A stretch of DNA of 64,000 nt, from the NCBI RefSeq assembly GCF_000428045.1, contig NZ_ATZE01000003.1:1-64000 (forward strand). The letters are read 5' to 3'. This stretch comes from Sedimenticola selenatireducens DSM 17993. GTDB taxonomy: Bacteria; Pseudomonadota; Gammaproteobacteria; Chromatiales; Chromatiaceae. Positions 1 through 7,356 of this stretch are shown piece after piece. The notes under the pieces are model-generated. The model worked only from the letters and a program-made list of their open reading frames with translations. It was not told where the DNA came from and did no database searches. Position numbers and translations under genes: made by a program. The stretch's first letter is position 1. Each line of letters begins with the position of its first letter.

Positions 1-148
1 CGTGACAGGGTGGTTGTTTGGCCAGAAATCTCAGCAACTGCCGACGCCGCAGATTCCGGTGCCACAGCTCCTGGCCACTGGGCTTGAAGGCCACCAGCGC
101 AAACAAATTCTTTGCTAGATCGATCCCGATGGTCGTAAGCTTATTCAT
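1..148 (-). CDS. IS110-family transposase, N-terminal part (cut by window edge)
   Basis: The minus strand opens with ATG at 148-146 behind a strong GGAGGAG ribosome site and reads MNKLTTIGIDLAKNLFALVA, continuing in frame to the window edge (49 codons visible). The IGIDLAKN stretch is the start of the RuvC-like DEDD domain of IS110-type recombinases; Asp10 would be the first acidic catalytic residue. Proteins of this family cut and rejoin DNA without a DDE domain and are guided by a structured RNA from the element's own non-coding end. The rest of the gene lies outside, so intactness and subgroup (IS110 or IS1111) cannot be judged. The element sits just upstream of the hslV promoter. Confidence 0.8.
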   Translation of the reverse strand, partial: MNKLTTIGIDLAKNLFALVAFKPSGQELWHRNLRRRQLLRFLAKQPPCH

Positions 149-232
149 GGTCTCCTCCTCAACTCATTTAGATAAAAGGGATGCTTTTATCTTGGCGCAT
201 TGCGACGCCGATTGGAGTGGGGAGGAGACCAT
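147..232 (-). ncRNA. Structured leader of the IS110 element (bridge-RNA candidate and start-codon-masking hairpin)
   Basis: ATGGTCTCCTCC (147-158) and GGAGGAGACCAT (221-232) are perfect 12-bp inverted repeats. Between them lie a second perfect stem, AGATAAAAG (170-178) with CTTTTATCT (184-192), and a short GGCG/CGCC stem (194-197 with 206-209). On the minus strand the outer stem pairs the transposase ribosome site and the first two bases of its ATG. This directly visible fold could block translation of read-through transcripts, or be part of the guide (bridge) RNA known from IS110-group left ends. Which of these applies is inference. Confidence 0.5.
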
Positions 233-337
233 CTCATCACCCTACAAAAGTACATTATCGAATTGACGTAGTACTCCTCCGGCTCCGCGCGGATTATACC
301 CATAAAACCGCAGGACCGGAGTTCCCGTGACATTAGC

Positions 338-366
338 CTTGAAATTGGCGGTTATTCTCCCCATGT
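338..366 (+). promoter_or_regulatory. Sigma-32 heat-shock promoter of hslVU
   Basis: CTTGAAA (338-344), a 14-base spacer and CCCCAT (359-364) followed by GT match the enterobacterial sigma-32 consensus (CTTGAAA, 13-15 bases, CCCCATnT) at every key position. It lies about 45 bases upstream of hslV, whose E. coli counterpart is a heat-shock operon. Confidence 0.85.
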
Positions 367-411
367 TGGATCGGTTAGAATAGCGATTACTAATATACAA
401 GGGGCAGTGCA

Positions 412-957
412 GTGGAGCCGATCAAGGGCACAACAATTCTCTCAATCCGCCGCAACGGCAAGGTGGTGATCGGTGGCGACGGTCAGGTCTCCATGGGCAA
501 CACCGTGATGAAGGGCAATGCCCGCAAGGTGCGCCGGCTCTACAAGAACCAGGTCCTGGCCGGTTTTGCCGGCGCCACCGCCGACGCCTTCACCCTGTTC
601 GAACGCTTCGAGGCGAAGCTGGAGAAACACCACGGTCACCTGATGCGCGCTGCCGTCGAACTGGCCAAGGACTGGCGTACCGACCGCACCCTGCGCAAGC
701 TCGAAGCACTGCTACTGGTGGCGGACAAGACCGCCTCACTGATGATCACCGGGCTGGGCGATGTAATCGAGCCGGAAGACAACCTGATGGCCATCGGCTC
801 CGGTGGCCCCTTTGCCCAGGCGGCGGCCAAGGCCCTGCTGCACAATACCGATCTCGGCGCCCGGGAAATTGTCGAGAAGGGTCTCGGCATCGCCGCCGAT
901 ATCTGCGTCTTCACCAACCATAACCTCGTCATCGAAGAACTCGATGCGGAAGAGTAA
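412..957 (+). CDS. hslV: ATP-dependent protease subunit HslV (ClpQ)
   Basis: Proteolytic subunit of the HslVU (ClpYQ) cytoplasmic protease, an N-terminal-threonine hydrolase that forms stacked hexameric rings. 181 residues against 176 in E. coli. The catalytic threonine is in [10 protein letters not shown] at Thr7, so the first six residues (MEPIKG) must be removed between Gly6 and Thr7; E. coli HslV needs only loss of Met. GDGQ, the [11 protein letters not shown] stretch and the [11 protein letters not shown] loop are family hallmarks. The start is GTG at 412, with AAGGGG seven bases upstream. hslU follows after 12 bases, and a sigma-32 promoter lies upstream, as expected for heat-shock control. 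Confidence 0.96.
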   Translation: MEPIKGTTILSIRRNGKVVIGGDGQVSMGNTVMKGNARKVRRLYKNQVLAGFAGATADAFTLFERFEAKLEKHHGHLMRAAVELAKDWRTDRTLRKLEALLLVADKTASLMITGLGDVIEPEDNLMAIGSGGPFAQAAAKALLHNTDLGAREIVEKGLGIAADICVFTNHNLVIEELDAEE

Positions 958-969
958 TACCGGAACATC

Positions 970-2298
970 ATGCCTGAATTGACCCCCCAACAGATCGTTC
1001 ATGAGCTGGACAAGCACATCATCGGCCAGTCGGCGGCCAAGCGCGCCGTCGCCATCGCCCTGCGCAACCGCTGGCGGCGCAGTCAGGTCGATCCCGAGAT
1101 GCGCAACGAGATCACCCCGAAGAATATCCTGATGATCGGCCCCACCGGGGTCGGCAAGACCGAGATCGCCCGGCGACTGGCGAAGCTGGCCAACGCCCCG
1201 TTCATCAAGATCGAGGCGACCAAGTTTACTGAAGTGGGTTACGTCGGGCGGGATGTGGATTCGATCATCCGCGATCTGGCCGACTCGGCCATGAAGATGG
1301 TACGCGAGCAGGCACTGGAGAAGGTCCGGGACCGGGCCGCCGACGCCGCCGAGGAGCGGATACTGGATGCCCTGCTGCCACGTCCCACCAGCTGGGAGGG
1401 CGACAGCGGCAGCGCGGCGGGGGCCTCCACCCGGGACAAGTTCCGGGTCAAGATCCGTAACGGCGAGCTGGATGAGAAGGAGATCGAGATTGAGGTCTCC
1501 GGTGCCAGTCTCGGCGTGGAGATCATGGCGCCGCCGGGCATGGAGGAGATGACCAGTCAACTGCAGGGGCTGTTCCAGAACATCGGCGGCGGACGCACCC
1601 GCAAGCGCAAGCTGCGCATCAAGGACGCCCTGCGCATCCTGCAGGACGAGGAGGCGGCCAAGCTGGTCAATGACGAGGACCTGAAACTAAACGCCCTGGA
1701 GAAAGTGGAACAGCAGGGCATTGTATTCCTGGACGAACTGGACAAGGTGGCAGCCCGCTCCGAGCACGGCGGACCCGACGTCTCCAGGGCGGGCGTTCAG
1801 CGCGACCTGCTGCCCCTGGTGGAGGGCTGTACTGTCTCCACCAAGGCCGGGATGGTGCGCACCGATCACATCCTGTTCATCGCCTCCGGCGCTTTCCATC
1901 TGGCCAAACCGTCCGACCTGATACCCGAACTGCAGGGCCGCCTGCCGATCCGGGTGGAGCTGGACGCGCTGACCACCGGGGATTTTATCCGCATCCTGAC
2001 CGAGCCGGATGCCTCCCTGACCGACCAGTATATCGCCCTGATGGCCACCGAAGGAGTCAAGCTTTCCTTTACCGAAGAGGGCATCCGGCGCATTGCCGAA
2101 GTGGCCTGGCAGGTGAACGAGGGCACCGAGAACATCGGCGCACGCCGCCTGCACACGGTCATGGAGCGGCTGCTGGAGGGGATCTCCTTCACCGCCACCG
2201 AGGTGCCCGGCAGCAGCGTGACCGTCGATGCCGCCTATGTAGACAACAACCTCTCCGAGCTGGCTTCGGATGAGGACCTGAGCCGGTTCATCCTGTAG
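970..2298 (+). CDS. hslU: HslU unfoldase ATPase (ClpY)
   Basis: AAA+ ATPase that recognises and unfolds substrates and feeds them into HslV. 442 residues, full length (E. coli 443). Walker A GPTGVGKT at 57-64, pore loop GYVGRD at 90-95, the variable I-domain at about 110-240, Walker [10 protein letters not shown] at 251-259, sensor-2 region with [11 protein letters not shown] near 395-405, and the C-terminal tail ending SRFIL that docks into HslV. It follows hslV by 12 bases and precedes the DUF971 gene by 11, so the three are probably cotranscribed. Nothing unusual. Confidence 0.97.
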   Translation: MPELTPQQIVHELDKHIIGQSAAKRAVAIALRNRWRRSQVDPEMRNEITPKNILMIGPTGVGKTEIARRLAKLANAPFIKIEATKFTEVGYVGRDVDSIIRDLADSAMKMVREQALEKVRDRAADAAEERILDALLPRPTSWEGDSGSAAGASTRDKFRVKIRNGELDEKEIEIEVSGASLGVEIMAPPGMEEMTSQLQGLFQNIGGGRTRKRKLRIKDALRILQDEEAAKLVNDEDLKLNALEKVEQQGIVFLDELDKVAARSEHGGPDVSRAGVQRDLLPLVEGCTVSTKAGMVRTDHILFIASGAFHLAKPSDLIPELQGRLPIRVELDALTTGDFIRILTEPDASLTDQYIALMATEGVKLSFTEEGIRRIAEVAWQVNEGTENIGARRLHTVMERLLEGISFTATEVPGSSVTVDAAYVDNNLSELASDEDLSRFIL

Positions 2299-2309
2299 GA
2301 GTAGATGAG

Positions 2310-2675
2310 ATGTCCAAACACGTACCCACCGAACTGAATCTTCACCAGCACTCCCGCGTACTCGAAGTCAGCTTTGACGACGGCGCCAAATTCGAACTCC
2401 CGTGCGAATATCTGCGGGTCTTCTCCCCCTCCGCCGAGGTGATGGGGCATGGTCCGGGGCAGGAGGTGCTGCAGCTCGGCAAAGAGGACGTGAACATCGC
2501 CCAGATCACCCCGGTGGGCAACTATGCGGTGGCCCTGCACTTCGATGACGAACACAATACCGGCATTTACTCCTGGGAGTATCTCTACAGCCTCGGTATC
2601 AATTATGAACAGAACTGGCAGAGCTATCTCAATCGCCTGGAAGCGGCCGGGCACAAGCGCAAGGCGGCCAACTGA
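2310..2675 (+). CDS. DUF971 (GBBH-like N-terminal domain) protein
   Basis: 121-residue cytoplasmic protein made of a single DUF971 domain, related to the N-terminal domain of gamma-butyrobetaine hydroxylase. Recognisable features are the LEVSFDDG strand, the FELPCEYLRVFSPSAEV core and the IYSWEYLYSLG motif. No catalytic role is established for stand-alone members; in other proteins the fold sits beside iron-sulfur or P-loop domains. In many proteobacteria it lies directly behind hslVU, as here (11-base gap), before ubiE. Co-expression with HslVU is likely, but a function in proteolysis is only inference. Confidence 0.85.
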   Translation: MSKHVPTELNLHQHSRVLEVSFDDGAKFELPCEYLRVFSPSAEVMGHGPGQEVLQLGKEDVNIAQITPVGNYAVALHFDDEHNTGIYSWEYLYSLGINYEQNWQSYLNRLEAAGHKRKAAN

Positions 2676-2724
2676 GACAGCGTCCGTGTCGGCGGCGGCC
2701 AGGCCGATGGTTGCAAAAATCAAC

Positions 2725-2776
2725 CTGTAGGAGGCCCGCCCCCGGGCCGATTCGCGGCGGGGCGCCGCTCCTACAG
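2725..2776. repeat. REP-type palindrome, copy 1
   Basis: A 52-bp GC-rich imperfect palindrome bounded by CTGTAGGAG and CTCCTACAG, between the DUF971 gene and ubiE. Its reverse complement is nearly identical to 48803-48854. The GTAGGAG boundary is typical of REP elements in Pseudomonas and relatives, which RAYT transposases mobilise. It may also act as a stem-loop 3' to the hslVU transcript. Confidence 0.8.
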
Positions 2777-2881
2777 GCAGGGCATTTACCGCCCGTTTGT
2801 TCCTGAATCGGCGAAAAACCGATACACTCTGCCCATTCAGCAGTCACTGCATCCACCACCCAATCTGTTCAAGGCAGCAAC

Positions 2882-3631
2882 ATGACGGAGAATAATTCCA
2901 CCCACTTTGGTTTCGAGACCATCAATGCGCGGGAAAAAGCCCAACGCGTGCGGGCCGTTTTCGACTCGGTGGCAACCCGTTATGACCTGATGAACGACCT
3001 GATGTCGTTCGGCATCCATCGGCTGTGGAAACGCTTTGCCGTGGAGCTGGCAGGCATCCGCCGCGGCCAGAAGATCCTTGATCTGGCCTCCGGTACCGGT
3101 GATCTGGCGGCCCGTTTTGCCGGGCTGGTGGGTCCCGAGGGCCTGGTGGTGATGACCGACATCAACGCCGCCATGCTCAACCAGGGGCGGGTACGCATGG
3201 CCGACGAGGGCCTGGTGGGCAACGTGCTCTACACCCAGGTGAATGCCGAGCACATTCCGTTCCCCGACAACAGCTTCGACTGCATCACCATCGCCTTCGG
3301 CCTGCGCAACGTCACCGACAAGCAACAGGCCCTGAATGAGATGGCCCGGGTATTGCGGCCGGGCGGCCGGGTACTGGTGCTGGAGTTCTCCCACCCCCAG
3401 GGCAAGCCGCTGCAGAGCGCCTACGACCTCTACTCCTTCAAACTGCTGCCGAAAATCGGCAAGGTGGTCGCCAACGACGAGGCGAGCTACCGTTACCTGG
3501 CCGAATCGATCCGCATGCATCCGGACCAGGAGACCCTCAAGGCAATGATGGAGCAGGCGGGTCTCGAGCGTTGCGACTACCACAACCTGACCGGCGGCAT
3601 CGTCGCCGTCCATCGTGGTTTCAAACTGTAA
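2882..3631 (+). CDS. ubiE: Ubiquinone/menaquinone C-methyltransferase UbiE
   Basis: SAM-dependent methyltransferase that methylates C2 of the benzoquinol ring in ubiquinone synthesis (and demethylmenaquinol where menaquinone is made). 249 residues (E. coli 251). [16 protein letters not shown] at the N terminus is a UbiE signature; the SAM motif [13 protein letters not shown] is at about 65-76, and the C-terminal [13 protein letters not shown] motif is intact. First gene of ubiE-ubiJ-ubiB, the same order as in E. coli, with a 15-base gap to ubiJ. Confidence 0.97.
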   Translation: MTENNSTHFGFETINAREKAQRVRAVFDSVATRYDLMNDLMSFGIHRLWKRFAVELAGIRRGQKILDLASGTGDLAARFAGLVGPEGLVVMTDINAAMLNQGRVRMADEGLVGNVLYTQVNAEHIPFPDNSFDCITIAFGLRNVTDKQQALNEMARVLRPGGRVLVLEFSHPQGKPLQSAYDLYSFKLLPKIGKVVANDEASYRYLAESIRMHPDQETLKAMMEQAGLERCDYHNLTGGIVAVHRGFKL

Positions 3632-3646
3632 CCGGGACAGCACAGA

Positions 3647-4279
3647 ATGAGCCTCTCGGGAGTTGCCACTGCCGGCCTGGAACAGGCCCTCAATCAATAT
3701 CTGAATCTGGACCCGGCCGCCTCGGCAAAAATGGCCCGGCTGCACGGCAAGGTGATCGCCTTCGAGCTGGCCGGTCTGGGCCAGACCCTCTATCTGATAC
3801 CGGGGCCGTCAGGGGTGCAGATTTTCTCCCGCTGTGAGGACGAACCGGACTGCACCCTGCGTGGTACCCCACTCGCCCTGGCCCGTATGGGCAACCAGAA
3901 GGCCAGTTCCGACCAACTGTTCTCCGGCGCGGTCAAAATCAGCGGCGATACCGAACTGGCCCATCAATTCGGCAAGATCCTGGGCGGCATGTCCATCGAC
4001 TGGGAGGCGCAACTGGCCCACTATACCGGCAGCCTGGTGGCCGGGGATGTGGCCGGGGTGTTCCGGAATATGTCCGACCGGGGCCGACGCGCCCTGGATA
4101 GCCTGGAGCTGGACTTGCAGGAACTACTGCAGAAGGAGCTGAAGATTCTCCCGGAACGGAGCGAGGTCGAACAGTTCCTGGCCGATGTGGATGAACTTCG
4201 AGACGGCATCGAACGCCTGGAGGCGCGGCTGGCCTTGCTGGAATCAAACAAAAACAAACCGCATGAGGAGTCCCGGTGA
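3647..4279 (+). CDS. ubiJ: Ubiquinone biosynthesis accessory factor UbiJ (SCP2 domain)
   Basis: 210-residue protein with an SCP2-like lipid-binding domain over about residues 15-115 and an amphipathic, leucine/glutamate-rich helical tail (about 130-205). In E. coli UbiJ pairs with UbiK and scaffolds the soluble ubiquinone complex, binding the prenylated intermediates. The position between ubiE and ubiB is diagnostic. The stop codon overlaps the GTG start of ubiB by four bases (GTGA), implying coupled translation. Confidence 0.9.
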   Translation: MSLSGVATAGLEQALNQYLNLDPAASAKMARLHGKVIAFELAGLGQTLYLIPGPSGVQIFSRCEDEPDCTLRGTPLALARMGNQKASSDQLFSGAVKISGDTELAHQFGKILGGMSIDWEAQLAHYTGSLVAGDVAGVFRNMSDRGRRALDSLELDLQELLQKELKILPERSEVEQFLADVDELRDGIERLEARLALLESNKNKPHEESR

Positions 4280-5931
4280 TCCGTCCCGCCGAAGCGCTGC
4301 GCCTGCTGCATATCAACTGGGTGCTGTTGCGCCACGGTCTGGACGAGGTGATCCTGGCCACCCACCTGTTCCGCCCGGTGCGTTTCCTGATCTACCTGTC
4401 GCCGTTTTACTGGCTGCGGAGAAACCGCCTGCCCGCCTACCCGGTGCGCATGCGCCAGGCGCTGGAGGATCTGGGGCCGATCTTCATCAAGTTCGGCCAG
4501 ATCCTCTCCACCCGCCGTGACCTGCTGCCGGCCGACATCGCCGACGAGCTGGCCAAATTGCAGGATGCGGTACCGCCCTTCTCCGGTCAGCAGGCCCGGC
4601 GCATTATCGAACAGGCGTTTGGCCACCCGATCGAGGATGTACTGGACTCATTCGACGAGAAACCCCTCGCCTCGGCCTCCATCGCCCAGGTGCATACTGC
4701 CGAGCTGAAGGACGGCCGCAAGGTGGTGGTGAAAGTGCTGCGCCCGGATATCGAACGGGTGATCCGCCGCGATGTCGGACTGCTTTATATCATTGCCGGC
4801 CTGGCCGACCGCTACTGGAAAGATGGCCGCCGCCTGCGTCCGGTGGAAGTGGTGCGGGATTATGAGAAGACCATCCTGGATGAGCTGGACATGCAGCGCG
4901 AGGCCGCCAACGCCGCCCAGCTGCGGCGCAACTGGGAGGGCAGTGACATTCTGTTCGTACCGGAAATCTACTGGGAGTACACCCGCACCAATGTGCTGGT
5001 GATGGAGCGCATCCACGGCATCCCGGTGGGCAATATCAAGGCCCTGAAAGCGGCCGGTATCAGCATGGAACAGCTCGGCACCCAGGGGGTGGAGATCTTC
5101 TTTACCCAGGTGTTCCGGGACAACTTCTTCCATGCCGACATGCACCCGGGCAATATTTTCGTGGAGCCGGGTGGTCGCTATATCGCAGTGGATTTCGGCA
5201 TCGTCGGCTCCCTCACCACCGAGGACCAGCGCTACCTGGCGGAGAACCTGCTGGCGTTCTTCAACCGCGACTACTACCGGGTGGCGGAGCTGCACGTGGA
5301 GTCCGGCTGGGTGCCCAAGGGGACCCGGGTCGAGGAGTTCGAGTCGGCCATCCGCTCGGTCTGCGAGCCGATCTTCAACAAGCCCCTGAGTGAGATCTCC
5401 TTCGGCCACTTCCTGCTCAACCTGTTCCAGACCGCGCGCCGCTTCGACATGGAGGTGCAGCCCCAGCTGGTGCTGCTGCAGAAGACCCTGCTGTATATCG
5501 AGGGGCTGGGCCGTCAGCTCTATCCGGAACTGGACCTGTGGGCCACCGCCAAGCCGTTCCTGGAGCGCTGGATGAAGGAGCAGGTGGGACCCAAGGCGTT
5601 CACCCGCAAGCTGAAGAAGAACCTGCCGCAGATGACCGAGTATGCCGCCGACATGCCGATCCTGCTCTACAAGGTGCTGCGGGACGCCTCCGAGGGGCGC
5701 CTGGAACTGAACTGGAAATCGGCCGAGCTGGAACAGCTGCGCAAAGATGCGCGGCGCCACCAGCGCCATCTGCTGGCCGCCATCAGCGGCGCCAGTCTGC
5801 TGCTCACCGGCACCCTGCTGCTACTGCTCGGTCCCGGTCAGCTGCTGCCGGCCACCGCTGTCACCTCGACCGGCCTGGGCCTCTCCGCGCTGGGCGGTTT
5901 TGCCCTGATCCGCACCTGGTTCAAGGCCTGA
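4276..5931 (+). CDS. ubiB: UbiB, atypical ABC1/ADCK kinase-like ATPase for ubiquinone synthesis
   Basis: 551 residues (E. coli 546). The KxGQ-type motif KFGQILSTR is at about 72-80, the alanine-rich ATP loop appears as [11 protein letters not shown] near 130-142, and kinase-like catalytic motifs follow ([18 protein letters not shown]). Two hydrophobic segments near the C terminus (about 495-545) anchor it to the inner membrane. The family has ATPase activity needed for ubiquinone synthesis, probably helping to extract hydrophobic precursors. The start is GTG at 4276, overlapping ubiJ. Last gene of the unit; the next gene is convergent. Confidence 0.96.
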   Translation: MIRPAEALRLLHINWVLLRHGLDEVILATHLFRPVRFLIYLSPFYWLRRNRLPAYPVRMRQALEDLGPIFIKFGQILSTRRDLLPADIADELAKLQDAVPPFSGQQARRIIEQAFGHPIEDVLDSFDEKPLASASIAQVHTAELKDGRKVVVKVLRPDIERVIRRDVGLLYIIAGLADRYWKDGRRLRPVEVVRDYEKTILDELDMQREAANAAQLRRNWEGSDILFVPEIYWEYTRTNVLVMERIHGIPVGNIKALKAAGISMEQLGTQGVEIFFTQVFRDNFFHADMHPGNIFVEPGGRYIAVDFGIVGSLTTEDQRYLAENLLAFFNRDYYRVAELHVESGWVPKGTRVEEFESAIRSVCEPIFNKPLSEISFGHFLLNLFQTARRFDMEVQPQLVLLQKTLLYIEGLGRQLYPELDLWATAKPFLERWMKEQVGPKAFTRKLKKNLPQMTEYAADMPILLYKVLRDASEGRLELNWKSAELEQLRKDARRHQRHLLAAISGASLLLTGTLLLLLGPGQLLPATAVTSTGLGLSALGGFALIRTWFKA

Positions 5932-5976
5932 ATCCTCAGCCACTGCTTCTTATCGGCCACTCGGGGTCCGATCCCC

Positions 5977-7356
5977 TTACGCACTCGGTTTAATCATCTG
6001 CCGCAACGTCGTCCAGGCCATCCAGCCCAACAGCAGGGTGGCCAGGACCAGTACCCCCCAGAGCGACCACTGCTTCCAGTCATACACCCGTTGCGGGGTC
6101 AGTGCAGCGGGGCCCGCCAGGGCAAACGCTTGTCCCGCCGTGATCTGCTCGCTCACCAGCCGTTGTTGTTCCGACTGGCTGAAGCCGCTCAGCAACGACC
6201 CCGGCGGATTCGGTCCGGCCAGGACGCTGCCGTAGGCGAGCAGGAACGGACCCTCACCCCGGGCGGAAAAGCGCAACTGGTGGGGAATCCAGCTCACCCT
6301 GAGCAGGGGCTTCTGTTCACCCAACCCGCCACCCGCGGCATCCACCAGCAACCGCCAGTAGCGGTCATTGATACGGCCGACACTAAGGGCGGTCTGCTCC
6401 AGGGGCGTCCCCTGCAGCAGCAACCGGTAGATCGTGCCTTGGCTGCGACGCACCCAGGGTGCATCCACGGTGGCCCGTGAATAGAGGGTCGCACGGGTAA
6501 GGGTATTGGGTTCCGCCGGCAGCAGATCCATCCTGTTGACCGGCAGAGGGCCGGGGATCTCAAACAGGTACTCGCCCGCCTGCTCACCCCTGTGGATGGT
6601 CTCAATCACGGCTTCTTCCTGGGGCCGGGGCGGGCTGCTGTCAATCATCACCGCATCAATAGCGGTAAGCTCCAGCGGCATATCGCCCCGGGCCGGTGTC
6701 AGCCGGAGAAAGCGTTGCGTCTGCCCGTTCAGCTGGATCTCCGCCTTGACCAGGCGCTCGCCGGCATACGCAAGATCGGCCATTACCGCCGGCACGGCAA
6801 CCGGGCGCCACTGATCCAGGTCGTCACTCTGCTCCAGTTTCAGCCGCTGAATGAAACCCTGTGGCGGTTCAGGCCAGTGCAGTTGCAGCCGCTGGATGGC
6901 CGGCCGCTGATCACCCTGCCAGAGCTGCAGCAGATAGCCGCGCAACACCTCGTCGCGGGTGCGCTGAATCTGGTGCTGCTCCAGGCTCATTGACCCCGCG
7001 GGGTTGCTGCGGCTGATCCGCATGGAGAGCAGCTGCAGATCCGCCTCCCGGCTGCCGTAGAGCGGAAACAGGGCCACCAGCTGGCGCCGTTCCCGGCCCG
7101 GCAGCTGGAGCGTCGGCAGCGACAGCTCATGGGGTAACAGATGGCCCTTGCCATTAAACAGCCGCAGATCGCCCAGGTCGGCCCGGCTCACCCCCTGATA
7201 AACGGCCAACGGCAGTGGCAATTGATAAAGCGGACTCCCGGTGCCCGGTTCAAGCTGGATACCCCAGGCGAAATCCCCCTTTTCCAGCTCGCGGGGCGAT
7301 TCGGCAAGGAGCGCGCCGCAGGACAGCAGTGCCAAAATCAGGCAGAAAAATCTCAT
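5977..7356 (-). CDS. DUF3999 family exported, membrane-anchored protein
   Basis: 459 residues from the ATG at 7356. That ATG overlaps the stop of the upstream DUF2339 gene (ATGA) and follows AAGGAGGAGG, which makes it a better start than positions further upstream. MRFFCLILALLSCGALLA is a signal peptide; the body is beta-rich, without Cys clusters or catalytic motifs I recognise; a C-terminal membrane helix (about residues 430-452) is followed by a short basic tail. This matches DUF3999, which is habitually paired with DUF2339. Function is unknown; the topology suggests a periplasmic domain tethered to the inner membrane and working with its polytopic partner. Confidence 0.8.
   Translation of the reverse strand: MRFFCLILALLSCGALLAESPRELEKGDFAWGIQLEPGTGSPLYQLPLPLAVYQGVSRADLGDLRLFNGKGHLLPHELSLPTLQLPGRERRQLVALFPLYGSREADLQLLSMRISRSNPAGSMSLEQHQIQRTRDEVLRGYLLQLWQGDQRPAIQRLQLHWPEPPQGFIQRLKLEQSDDLDQWRPVAVPAVMADLAYAGERLVKAEIQLNGQTQRFLRLTPARGDMPLELTAIDAVMIDSSPPRPQEEAVIETIHRGEQAGEYLFEIPGPLPVNRMDLLPAEPNTLTRATLYSRATVDAPWVRRSQGTIYRLLLQGTPLEQTALSVGRINDRYWRLLVDAAGGGLGEQKPLLRVSWIPHQLRFSARGEGPFLLAYGSVLAGPNPPGSLLSGFSQSEQQRLVSEQITAGQAFALAGPAALTPQRVYDWKQWSLWGVLVLATLLLGWMAWTTLRQMIKPSA

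Noticed and set aside
736-1560. Open frame opposite hslV and hslU
   Set aside because: Crosses two real genes on the other strand, with no recognisable domain and no ribosome site.
5930-5976. GGGGTCCGATCCCC as a terminator between ubiB and the DUF3999 gene
   Set aside because: Only four reliable base pairs and no T-run.
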